Origin: Candidatus Methanoperedens sp.
Lineage (GTDB): Archaea > Halobacteriota > Methanosarcinia > Methanosarcinales > Methanoperedenaceae
Assembly (NCBI GenBank): GCA_028679855.1
Contig: JAJRAP010000124.1
Location: 1-9,214 of the forward strand
Direction of reading: 5' to 3'
Length of the DNA stretch: 9,214 bases
The translations under genes were made by a program, and so were the position numbers. This document shows, piece after piece, positions 1 through 6,230 of this stretch (positions within the stretch are counted from its first letter, which is position 1; the number at the start of each line of letters is the position of its first letter). Below the pieces are notes generated by a model that saw nothing but the letters and a program-made list of their open reading frames with translations, searched no databases and was not told the DNA's origin.

Positions 1-1
1 G

Positions 2-808
2 ATAGGATGCCCGATATATTTTTCAACGGAATACCTTATTGCTGACCTTCCGTCAGGTTATTCCATATATAAAGCAAAAAGCGAGGGGGAAGGGCTGCTG
101 CGCAGGTTGGTCTCACTTGAATTGATGGCAAAAGGGAACCAGATCAAAAAATTCAATGAAAAACTTGATGCGCATGACAGGACAAGGCTTATAGAATCCG
201 CCATTCCCCTGTGCAGAAAGAGCGTGAACACAGTAATTTTTGAAGGTATGGACAGGCATATCACTTTCGTGCATGAACCAAGTCTTCACGAAGTCATGGA
301 GATAGAAATAATAGACATCATGCCCCCAGATCCTCCGTGGCTGGCTTCTGCGATAGATAGGCTCGTCCTGAGCGGCATACTGGGCGAACTGAACATAAGG
401 TTCACAAAGAAACTCATCGACTTGCGGCAGTTCGATGGGGAAAAGATGGTCTTCCCGTGCTACGCTTCAGAGCTTAAAGGAAAATACCTTGACACGGATA
501 TTGATATCGAGGATAACTCAGAGCTTGTGGGATGCGATATCTCAAAACAGATATTCGAACTGCGGTTCCCCGGGCTCACGTATAAACATATCAACATGTG
601 TCCTCTCAAGGCTGAGCTGTACATGCCCACAAAGCCGTTTATCACAAGGTGCTGCCAGAGCAAAAGATCAGGTATGGTGAACATAAACGGTATAGATGGG
701 GCTGTGGTGCACTGGGGCGCGTCAGAGTATGATATCGTGGATGCGATAAGGATGCTGGTGGGGGTTCTTAAAGGGAATCTGGAGAATAATAAAACTGGTG
801 TTAAATGA
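2..808 (+). CDS. Unrecognised conserved-looking protein, 5' end beyond the window
   Basis: I do not recognise this protein. The frame is open from the left edge (first whole codon at position 2) and has no ATG, GTG or TTG before a TTG at 107, so the true start probably lies outside. At least 268 residues are visible. It appears soluble, with no signal peptide or membrane segment in the visible part. It has a proline-rich stretch (PPDPPW, about residues 108-113) and seven cysteines (3, 71, 153, 178, 200, 217, 218), including an adjacent pair in RCCQSKR. The C-terminal third is glycine-rich and ends in a plain helix. The spacing does not match a classical iron-sulphur or zinc motif. Its TGA overlaps the next gene's ATG (ATGA, 805-808), which suggests translational coupling with the dehydrogenase. 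A role linked to that enzyme is inference from position only. Confidence 0.75.
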   Translation: MGCPIYFSTEYLIADLPSGYSIYKAKSEGEGLLRRLVSLELMAKGNQIKKFNEKLDAHDRTRLIESAIPLCRKSVNTVIFEGMDRHITFVHEPSLHEVMEIEIIDIMPPDPPWLASAIDRLVLSGILGELNIRFTKKLIDLRQFDGEKMVFPCYASELKGKYLDTDIDIEDNSELVGCDISKQIFELRFPGLTYKHINMCPLKAELYMPTKPFITRCCQSKRSGMVNINGIDGAVVHWGASEYDIVDAIRMLVGVLKGNLENNKTGVK

Positions 809-1812
809 AAATAGCAATAGTTCCCGGTGACGGCATAGGCAGGGAAGTCATGCCTGCGGCACTGGCAGTGCTTGATGCCTTCGGTCTTGATATAGAAAAG
901 ATACCCCTTGAGATAGGCTATGGAAAATGGAAGCGCACAGGCAGCGCCATCACAGATGAGGATATGAGTATCATAAAAGAGTGCGACTGCGTGTTATTCG
1001 GAGCCATCACAACTCCCCCCGACCCCAATTATAAGAGCGTACTTATGCGCTTGAGAAAAGAACTGGATCTATACGCCAACATCCGCCCTTTTGTGCCTCT
1101 TGCGAATGTCAAATTGCCCTGCAATAAAAAAGTTTTTGACTTTGTCATAGTGAGGGAAAATACAGAAGGCATGTATTCAGGTATTGAGGAACTGCATGAA
1201 GATGTTGCTTATACCACAAGGGTCATTACCCGCAAGGGGAGCCAGAGGATAGCAGAGCGCGCCTGCATCCTTGCAAAAGGAGGGAAAAAACATATAACCA
1301 TAGTTCATAAAGCGAACGTGCTGAAATCCGATTCATTTTTCCGCGACGTCTGCACAGGCGTTGCAAAGCGAAACGGGATATCATTCAATGAGATGCTGGT
1401 GGATGCAATGGCTTATGACCTTATACTTCGACCTGAGAAATACGATGTGATCGTGACCACTAACCTGTTCGGTGATATCCTCAGCGACGTAGCGGCAGCC
1501 CTGGCAGGAGGTCTGGGTCTATGCCCCAGCGCCAACGTAGGGGACCGCCATGCGCTCTTTGAACCCATCCACGGCAGCGCTCCCGATATCGCCGGAAAAG
1601 GCATCGCAAATCCGATAGCATCTATCCTGAGCGTCAGGATGATGCTTCAATGGATGGGTCGGGAAAAAGATGCGCAAGTTCTCGGAAGGGCTGTGGATTC
1701 CGTAATTGCGAAAGGAATTGTAACGCCTGACCTGGGGGGATCTTATTCCACAATGGATGTTTCAGAGGCATTATCAAAAATTATGTCAGAATACCTGGAT
1801 CAGGTTCATTAA
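805..1812 (+). CDS. aksF: Homoisocitrate/3-isopropylmalate dehydrogenase family (AksF-like)
   Basis: This is an NAD-dependent beta-hydroxyacid oxidative decarboxylase of 335 residues, the normal family length. Visible family elements are the N-terminal VPGDGIG (6-12), substrate-binding arginines R84, R94 and R117, Y124 in RENTEGMYSG, catalytic K169 in HKANVLK, D200, and metal-binding D224 and D228 in FGDILSD. HGSAPDIAG (256-264) carries Asp-Ile at 261-262, the pair that goes with NAD rather than NADP. The loop NYKS...LRKELDLYANIRP (75-95) resembles methanogen AksF more than LeuB as I remember them. AksF would act in 2-oxosuberate synthesis for coenzyme B. LeuB or a promiscuous enzyme remains possible. 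GGTG at 797-800 lies 4 nt before the ATG and serves as its ribosome-binding site. The start overlaps the upstream stop by 4 nt, and the 3' end overlaps the convergent transporter gene by 27 nt. Confidence 0.85.
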   Translation: MKIAIVPGDGIGREVMPAALAVLDAFGLDIEKIPLEIGYGKWKRTGSAITDEDMSIIKECDCVLFGAITTPPDPNYKSVLMRLRKELDLYANIRPFVPLANVKLPCNKKVFDFVIVRENTEGMYSGIEELHEDVAYTTRVITRKGSQRIAERACILAKGGKKHITIVHKANVLKSDSFFRDVCTGVAKRNGISFNEMLVDAMAYDLILRPEKYDVIVTTNLFGDILSDVAAALAGGLGLCPSANVGDRHALFEPIHGSAPDIAGKGIANPIASILSVRMMLQWMGREKDAQVLGRAVDSVIAKGIVTPDLGGSYSTMDVSEALSKIMSEYLDQVH

Positions 1813-2760
1813 TGCAAACGCCACCGCACCAGCAAGAAGCGGAGAGATTATCCATGCCATCAATATCTTCTTAACAACGTCCCCTCTGACGATATGCATC
1901 CCGCTGTTTGCGCATCCTATCCCGATGACTCCTGCAGCCACTATCTCACCCAGCGAAACAGGAACACCCAGGATGGATGCCAGATGGACGAGGATAGCAG
2001 CAGTGAACTCAACAAAGGTGGCGCGGATGATGCAGAGTTCTGTGATCTCCTTCCCGACCGTATCCAGCACTCTCCCCCCCATGAGGAGAGCTCCAAAACC
2101 GATGGCAAGACCTCCAAGGACAGCTCCCCACAGTGTATCCATGAATCCTGCGCCCACGAAAGGACCCACGGCATTGGCTGCATTGTTCGCTCCTGCGGAA
2201 TAAGCCACATAGCAGCCAGATATTGTAAGGAGCACATTGAGTATTTTTTTTATCGAGGCTTCGGATTTGCTGTGGTCAGCAAGCCATACAAGGACATCAG
2301 TATAGAGGTATTTGCCCATGAGGTAAGCAAGCAGCCATGCGAGTACCGGGGTCACCACCCACCAGCTTGCGATATATCCGAGGAGAGGAAGGTTTAATTT
2401 TGATGAGCCATAAAAAAGCCCGATCCCGACCACAGAACCAACAGCAGCCTGGCTTGTAGATATGGGGATTCTAAGAAGATTTGCAAGGAAAACTGTTATT
2501 CCCGCCGCTCCCACCGCAACAATTGCACCGTTTAGCAATATCGTCCCTGGTGGAAGTATGCCGCTTCCTAGTGTTTTTATTACCGCTCCCCCGCTGAACA
2601 CCGCTCCGAGAAGGGAGAATACACCTATCAATAACACTGCCTGGTACCTGGTTCTGACCTTGGCGCCGTAAGCCGCGCCCATTGCTGCCGCGGCATTATT
2701 ACCGCCGATGTTCAGCCCCATGAAAACCGCCACTAAATAGGCAAAAATTGACTTGATCAT
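1786..2760 (-). CDS. PiT-superfamily anion permease (phosphate, or CysP-like sulfate)
   Basis: This is an integral membrane permease of 324 residues with roughly ten hydrophobic segments. It shows the internal duplication of the inorganic phosphate transporter superfamily: an N-terminal signature GGNNAAAAMG (19-28) followed by PIST (99-102), and a second signature GANNAANAVGP (190-200) followed by PVSL (267-270). Canonical PiT carriers have GAND in these loops, with the aspartate involved in ion and phosphate binding. Here both copies read NN. That pattern, together with IKTLGSGILP and GGRVLDTVGKEIT, recalls the Bacillus sulfate permease CysP, a member of the same superfamily, so the substrate may be sulfate or another oxyanion. 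No PhoU-like partner is next to it. Its ATG overlaps the Thg1-like gene's TGA by 4 nt, so it is the last gene of the PRC-barrel/Thg1 operon. Transporter identity is firm; substrate is not. Confidence 0.88.
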   Translation of the reverse strand: MIKSIFAYLVAVFMGLNIGGNNAAAAMGAAYGAKVRTRYQAVLLIGVFSLLGAVFSGGAVIKTLGSGILPPGTILLNGAIVAVGAAGITVFLANLLRIPISTSQAAVGSVVGIGLFYGSSKLNLPLLGYIASWWVVTPVLAWLLAYLMGKYLYTDVLVWLADHSKSEASIKKILNVLLTISGCYVAYSAGANNAANAVGPFVGAGFMDTLWGAVLGGLAIGFGALLMGGRVLDTVGKEITELCIIRATFVEFTAAILVHLASILGVPVSLGEIVAAGVIGIGCANSGMHIVRGDVVKKILMAWIISPLLAGAVAFALMNLIQVF

Positions 2761-3512
2761 ATCCCTTCAGATAAAAGCTGGCTGATAAGATCCCTGCCAA
2801 TATCTGTCCTGAATATCGGGGTATTCCATTCCTGAATTATCTTCGTTCTCTGCGTTGTGACCTCTATCTTTTTTAACGGGTCATATCCTTTTTTTTTATA
2901 TGTTTCCCGGAAAACCAGTACACCACATCTCTGCCATGCTGGCGTCTCAGCAAGGTTGATTCCGTGCTTGAATACAAGCTCGTGGATCGCACTTGCTTTC
3001 ATATTCTTAAGCTGCCCGGCAGCCTCGTTCTCCGAAAGACCGGTCTTACGAAGCATATAATACCCGTAAGAGCTTACATGATTTCTCCAGGTCTCAGCCT
3101 GCCTCCATACAAGATACCTGTAGATGTCTTCTTTTCCAAGCGGTATGATGCGTGAATCGAATGACACGGCTTTTTTAAGGTCCAACCTGATGGTAAGTGC
3201 GGAAGAGAAGAAGCTTGGGATTATGGAGTCTATCTTCTCTATCCTGTAATTGTACGGCATTTCGTAAAAAAAGAGATTGATCTCGTCAGAGAACGTGAAA
3301 GCGAACAGGGGATTCAAGCCGCTATCTCTGAAGAAACATTCCACACAATCCGCCATGGCTTTCGCGAATATTTCATCGTAAGGTTTTTTGAAGTCTGAAA
3401 GAGCGCGGCGGAACCCCCGTCCGTCGATCCTCACTGCGAAGGGAGGGAAAACCCGAAGGTCAGAGTAAATCTCTCTTTCCTTCATCTCCCTGTCTGAAAA
3501 AGCATCGCTCAC
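2757..3512 (-). CDS. thg1: tRNA(His) guanylyltransferase, Thg1-like (archaeal type)
   Basis: This enzyme adds nucleotides to the 5' end of tRNA in the 3'-to-5' direction. In archaea it is linked to G-1 addition on tRNA(His) or 5'-end repair. The palm-domain metal ligands are visible as RIDGRGF (D30) and FTFSDEINLFF (D76, E77), followed by FDSRI (118-122) and YLVWRQAETWRN (133-144). Where eukaryotic Thg1 has HINN, this protein has an unrelated NHVSSYGY stretch, as expected for the archaeal/bacterial Thg1-like group. Length is 251 residues from a GTG at 3512. Met10 (ATG at 3485) begins MKEREIYSDLR, which looks like the usual archaeal N-terminus, and could be the true start; neither start has a convincing Shine-Dalgarno. 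The gene lies 3 nt after the PRC-barrel stop and overlaps the transporter start by 4 nt. The coding body has no internal UAG, unlike the pyrrolysine-containing version reported in Methanosarcina. Confidence 0.88.
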   Translation of the reverse strand: MSDAFSDREMKEREIYSDLRVFPPFAVRIDGRGFRRALSDFKKPYDEIFAKAMADCVECFFRDSGLNPLFAFTFSDEINLFFYEMPYNYRIEKIDSIIPSFFSSALTIRLDLKKAVSFDSRIIPLGKEDIYRYLVWRQAETWRNHVSSYGYYMLRKTGLSENEAAGQLKNMKASAIHELVFKHGINLAETPAWQRCGVLVFRETYKKKGYDPLKKIEVTTQRTKIIQEWNTPIFRTDIGRDLISQLLSEGI

Positions 3513-3515
3513 GAT

Positions 3516-3815
3516 CTATTGTTCTTCTTCTTCATTGGAAATATCATAGTCTTCCGCAATCGGTTCTTCTTTCTTGAACTGATCTTTTACGTGCCTGATA
3601 AGAACAACGTCGCCCACCGCAGTGACCCATCTGTATGGAATTACAACTCCACTTTTGGCTGCATCGAACATTTCCGGATTCAATCGCGATACTGCAAGTC
3701 CTGAAACTTTTCTTTCATTGACTTCAAGAACGACATCATTCACTTTACCGATATATATCCCTCTGTCAGTATAAACATTCAAACCGAACATCGTTGAAAC
3801 TTCTGCCTGCATCAA
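3516..3815 (-). CDS. Archaeal PRC-barrel domain protein (possibly CdpB-like)
   Basis: This is a small acidic protein of 98-99 residues made almost entirely of one PRC-barrel beta domain (about residues 8-75: FGLNVYTDRGIYIGKVNDVVLEV, then VSGLAV, VIPYRWVTAVGDVVLI), followed by a charged tail ending in EEEEQ. There is no signal peptide or membrane segment. Single-domain PRC-barrel proteins are widespread in Euryarchaeota, and some (CdpB proteins) work with SepF and FtsZ in cell division. Assignment to that group is inference. The open frame begins at TTG 3815, but the ATG at 3812 is the better start because the Shine-Dalgarno GGTG lies 5 nt before it. It is the first gene of an operon with Thg1 and the transporter. 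It ends in UAG, one sense codon before the Thg1 GTG and in the same frame. It is divergent from gltX. Confidence 0.82.
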   Translation of the reverse strand: MMQAEVSTMFGLNVYTDRGIYIGKVNDVVLEVNERKVSGLAVSRLNPEMFDAAKSGVVIPYRWVTAVGDVVLIRHVKDQFKKEEPIAEDYDISNEEEEQ

Positions 3816-3823
3816 ATCACCTT
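3816..3823 (-). promoter_or_regulatory. Shine-Dalgarno AAGGTGAT of the PRC-barrel gene
   Basis: On the minus strand AAGGTGAT is followed by TTGATG. It matches the archaeal 16S rRNA anti-Shine-Dalgarno well. The GGTG core is 5 nt from the ATG at 3812 and only 2 nt from the TTG at 3815, so it favours the ATG as start. Confidence 0.65.
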
Positions 3824-3843
3824 GACCAGAATATGAATGATAG

Positions 3844-3859
3844 CAATATATAGTTTATT
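3844..3859. promoter_or_regulatory. TATA-rich promoter element between divergent PRC-barrel gene and gltX
   Basis: The 103-nt gap between the divergent genes holds AATATATAGTTTATT. On the minus strand it reads as a TATA box (ACTATATATT) about 37 nt before the PRC-barrel ATG. That puts initiation about 25 nt downstream with a short leader that keeps the Shine-Dalgarno. On the plus strand the same AT tract is about 70 nt before the gltX ATG and could serve it too. No clear BRE was identified. Confidence 0.4.
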
Positions 3860-3885
3860 GAATATGCTGTTTTCGTTCCGAGAAG

Positions 3886-3893
3886 TTTAATAT
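3886..3893 (+). promoter_or_regulatory. Alternative gltX TATA-like box (TTTAATAT)
   Basis: TTTAATAT preceded by the purine-rich CGAGAAG (BRE-like) lies about 26-33 nt before the gltX ATG. Initiation 25 nt downstream would give a nearly leaderless mRNA, which sits poorly with the AAGGT Shine-Dalgarno at 3909-3913. The more distal TATA element is therefore an equal candidate. Confidence 0.3.
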
Positions 3894-3918
3894 TATGTGC
3901 CGATGATTAAGGTACAAG

Positions 3919-5619
3919 ATGCCAACCACAGAAGAGATAAAACTCCGGATCAAGAAATATGCCCTGCAGAACGCTGTCAAATATAACAAGACACCTCAGG
4001 CAGGCGCGGTGATGGGTAAAGTCATGGCACAGGCCGAGCTTCGCTCGATGGCCAAAGAAATTACTATTCTTGTAAATGAAGTCCTCGGGGAAATAGACCA
4101 GATGACGCCCGGGGCGCGGGAAGAGGAATTGAATAAGCTCGCACCTGAACTCATTGCTGAACTGAAAGAAAAGAAGGAGCCTGAGAAAGGTCTTCCTCCG
4201 CTTGAACTTAACGGCCCCCTTGTGATGAGGTTCGCGCCAAACCCAAATGGACCGCCCACGCTCGGAAGCGCCCGCGGGATCGTTGTGAACTCCGAGTACA
4301 CAAAGAAATATAAAGGCAAACTCATCATCCGTTTTGATGACACAGACCCTGCGACCAAGCGACCCATGCTTGAAGCTTACACGTGGTATCTTGAGGACTG
4401 CGAATGGCTTGGGGCAAAGCCGGAAGAGGTCGTAATTGCATCTGACAGGATAGATAAATATTATGAAGTCGCAGAACAATTGATAAAAAAAGGTGGGGCA
4501 TACGTCTGCTTCTGCGGGCAAGAGGTGTTCAAATCCTTAAAGGACGCAAAGAAAGCATGCCCGCACAGGGATGAAAAACCGCAAAAGAACATTGAGTCCT
4601 GGAAAAAGATGATCGAAGGGAATTATAAAGAGCAGGAGGCGGTGCTTCGGATCAAGACCGATATAGCCCATAAAGACCCGGCGATCCGCGATTGGGTTGC
4701 ATTCCGCATCATAAAGACCCCGCATCCAAGACAAGAGGTCAACGATAAATACTGCGTCTGGCCGCTGCTGGATTTCGAGGGGGCAGTGGAAGACCACCTG
4801 CTGGGAACAACTCTTATTATACGCGGCAAAGACCTCATTGACAGCGAAAAGCGCCAGAGATACGTCTATAAGTACATGGGCTGGACTTATCCGGAGACCA
4901 TGCACTGGGGGCGGGTGCAGATACACGAGTTCGGAAAACTCAGCACGAGCGGTATCAAGAAAGCGATAGCTGAAGGTCAGTACACTGGCTGGGATGACCC
5001 GAGATTGCCCACTATCAGGGCGATAAAACGAAGGGGCATACTCCCGGAGGCGCTTCGCAAGTTCATGCTCGATCTGGGGCTTGGAGAGACTGATATCAGC
5101 CTCAGTTTAGATACGCTGTATGCAGAGAACCGTAAGATCATTGACCCTATTGCGAACAGGTATTTCTTTGTATGGGATCCTGTCGAACTTGAAGTAGAGG
5201 ACGCAGAACCGAAAATAGCGAAGGCTCCGCTTCATCCAACCCGCGGAGGGCTCAGGGAGATACCTGCAGGAACAAAGGTATTGATCACAAAGAATGATGC
5301 AGATAGTCTCAAAGAAGGCGAGAGGCTGCGCCTTAAAGACCTTTACAATATCGAGGTGATCAGCATCTTACCACTGCGGGTGAAGTTCATAGGCACTGAT
5401 ATGGACCTTGTGAAGAAGGAGAAAGCACGCATCATACATTGGGTCCCGCTTGATGCATTAAAGGTCAAAGTCCTGTCGGCAGATGGTGAATTTAACGGTT
5501 TTGGAGAGCGCGGGATGGAAAAAGAACTGGATAAGGTAGTGCAGTTCGAGAGGTTCGGGTTCGTGAGGATAGACAGCGTAAGCGGGGATGAGGTAGTGGC
5601 GTATTTCACGCATAAATGA
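3919..5619 (+). CDS. gltX: Glutamyl-tRNA synthetase, archaeal class I
   Basis: This cytoplasmic class I synthetase charges tRNA(Glu) with glutamate. In archaea it also serves tetrapyrrole synthesis. Its 566 residues fit the archaeal type: an N-terminal extension of about 95 residues, a Rossmann catalytic domain starting at RFAPNPNGPP (104-113), FDDTDP (139-144), and a C-terminal beta-barrel anticodon-binding part ending at FERFGFVRIDS and VVAYF. The HIGH signature is degenerate (TLGS, 114-117) and the KMSKS loop reads KLSTS (340-344). I recall the same TLGS form in Methanosarcina GluRS, so this is probably a lineage feature and not a defect. A zinc knuckle is likely at C197-x-C199 and C214-x-H216, the same Cys-x-Cys/Cys-x-His arrangement as E. 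coli GluRS. The ATG follows AAGGT at 5-nt spacing. The gene appears monocistronic, with relic transposon sequence downstream. Confidence 0.95.
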   Translation: MPTTEEIKLRIKKYALQNAVKYNKTPQAGAVMGKVMAQAELRSMAKEITILVNEVLGEIDQMTPGAREEELNKLAPELIAELKEKKEPEKGLPPLELNGPLVMRFAPNPNGPPTLGSARGIVVNSEYTKKYKGKLIIRFDDTDPATKRPMLEAYTWYLEDCEWLGAKPEEVVIASDRIDKYYEVAEQLIKKGGAYVCFCGQEVFKSLKDAKKACPHRDEKPQKNIESWKKMIEGNYKEQEAVLRIKTDIAHKDPAIRDWVAFRIIKTPHPRQEVNDKYCVWPLLDFEGAVEDHLLGTTLIIRGKDLIDSEKRQRYVYKYMGWTYPETMHWGRVQIHEFGKLSTSGIKKAIAEGQYTGWDDPRLPTIRAIKRRGILPEALRKFMLDLGLGETDISLSLDTLYAENRKIIDPIANRYFFVWDPVELEVEDAEPKIAKAPLHPTRGGLREIPAGTKVLITKNDADSLKEGERLRLKDLYNIEVISILPLRVKFIGTDMDLVKKEKARIIHWVPLDALKVKVLSADGEFNGFGERGMEKELDKVVQFERFGFVRIDSVSGDEVVAYFTHK

Positions 5620-5656
5620 ATGCATTATAAACGCCGTTCGTGTTCGGGTTGGTGAT

Positions 5657-5785
5657 ATGCTTATATTCCAGCAGGGTTTTATAGCCAAAAAATTGAAAGG
5701 AAGATCAAGCAGAATCCTGAGAGAAGAGTTTCCGCAGCGCAGGGAATGGTTAGGATGTCGTGGAGAAAAATATTTCAGCTCATAA
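5657..5785 (+). pseudogene. Relic fragment of an IS200/IS605-type TnpA transposase
   Basis: A short open frame of 42 residues contains IAKKLKGRSSRILREEFPQ and then REWLGCRGEKYFSS. This resembles the block after the HUH motif of IS200/IS605 TnpA, commonly of the form IVK-LKG-SSR-L-EEFP...LW...YFVSTVG. The HUH histidine pair and the catalytic tyrosine helix are absent. Just after the stop, a neighbouring frame reads TYGYNSE, which may continue the family's TYGY-like segment after a frameshift. The fragment begins 38 nt after the gltX stop, with no recognisable transposase N-terminus before it. It is non-functional. Identification rests on remembered family pattern over about 40 residues, so moderate confidence. 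Confidence 0.58.
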
Positions 5786-5811
5786 CACATACGGGTATAA
5801 TAGTGAATAAT

Positions 5812-5842
5812 CCTGTATATTCCTAGAAATTCTATATACAGG
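5812..5842. repeat. Inverted repeat CCTGTATAT / ATATACAGG
   Basis: Perfect 9-bp arms at 5812-5820 and 5834-5842 flank a 13-nt centre, part of which is itself palindromic (TAGAA-A-TTCTA, 5824-5834). It lies 26 nt after the TnpA relic stop. It could be a subterminal hairpin of the dead element, of the kind TnpA recognises as single-stranded DNA, or a bidirectional termination structure. There is no T-tract on the 3' side, so a terminator is less favoured. Confidence 0.6.
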
Positions 5843-5862
5843 CCTCGTACTTAAGTCCGGGG
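5843..5862. repeat. GC-capped hairpin CCTCG...CGGGG, IS605 right-end-like
   Basis: CCTCG (5843-5847) pairs with CGGGG (5858-5862) with one G-U pair, around a palindromic ACTTAAGT core (5849-5856). C/G-rich arms around a CTTAAG-like core resemble right-end hairpins of IS200/IS605-family elements. It directly abuts the preceding inverted repeat. The function is inferred from shape and neighbourhood only. Confidence 0.4.
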
Positions 5863-6011
5863 TTTGTGACTGAATCCATACTCATTCTCGTGCATCCTAT
5901 GGGATATCATGAGCCAGAGTAACAATTATATAGCCAAAAGTGGGGCACGTATAAAAATAAGAGAGTGAGACGCAATCGACAATACTAAGGCTGGTTTAAA
6001 AAATTGAGTTT

Positions 6012-6230
6012 CTATGCAGTAACTCCTACAACTGGCACGTCAATGTTAATTTTGCCAAGAGATGCAAGAGACATTCTTTCTGATACCCCTACAATCTCGA
6101 TTCCGTATATTCTGCCTTCTTCATCAAGATCTACGAGGATGCCTTCCTCGATTTTTCTTGTCTTGTTCACCTTGCCCTGCTGGAATTGAATATACAGACA
6201 GTCTGCATCCTTATCGTAAGTTATATTCAT
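6012..6230 (-). CDS. DUF2283-like small protein, probable antitoxin partner
   Basis: This 72-residue protein begins MNITYDKDADCLYIQF, then GILVDLDEEGRIYGIEIVG, the recognisable DUF2283 pattern: a compact beta domain with a strand motif YD..AD.LYI and a V.VD.D..G...GIEI. It has no membrane segment. Its ATG overlaps the upstream DUF4258-like stop by 4 nt, and a GAGG Shine-Dalgarno lies 4-5 nt before the start. Small DUF2283 proteins next to DUF4258 proteins look like toxin-antitoxin pairs, with this one as the likely antitoxin or accessory partner. That role is inference from family pairing and gene structure. It ends in UAG and is the last gene of the operon. Confidence 0.8.
   Translation of the reverse strand: MNITYDKDADCLYIQFQQGKVNKTRKIEEGILVDLDEEGRIYGIEIVGVSERMSLASLGKINIDVPVVGVTA

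Larger units (their letters stand above)
5620..6011. other. 392-nt non-coding gap after gltX with transposon relics
   Basis: No intact gene was found. The stretch holds a decayed IS200-type transposase fragment (5657-5785), an inverted repeat (5812-5842), a second hairpin (5843-5862), and then about 150 nt of AT-rich sequence with a TATA-like motif, TATAAAAA, at 5950-5957 on the plus strand. No tRNA T-loop or box C/D pair was seen. The last part serves as 3' flank for the minus-strand DUF2283-like gene. Confidence 0.6.

Noticed and set aside
1894..2397. Plus-strand open frame of 167 codons opposite the transporter
   Set aside because: It is a shadow of the PiT-family gene with no recognisable domain, rich in H, S and C.
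3907..4521. Minus-strand open frame of 204 codons
   Set aside because: It is an antisense shadow of gltX; its composition (many F, R, C) is typical of a reverse-frame shadow and the plus-strand gene is certain.
5458..5790. Minus-strand open frame of 110 codons
   Set aside because: It is antisense to the gltX 3' end and to the TnpA relic, and has low-complexity composition with no family pattern.
5620..6011. tRNA or box C/D RNA in the gap
   Set aside because: No GTTCRANNC T-loop and no paired RTGATGA/CTGA boxes with proper spacing were found on either strand.
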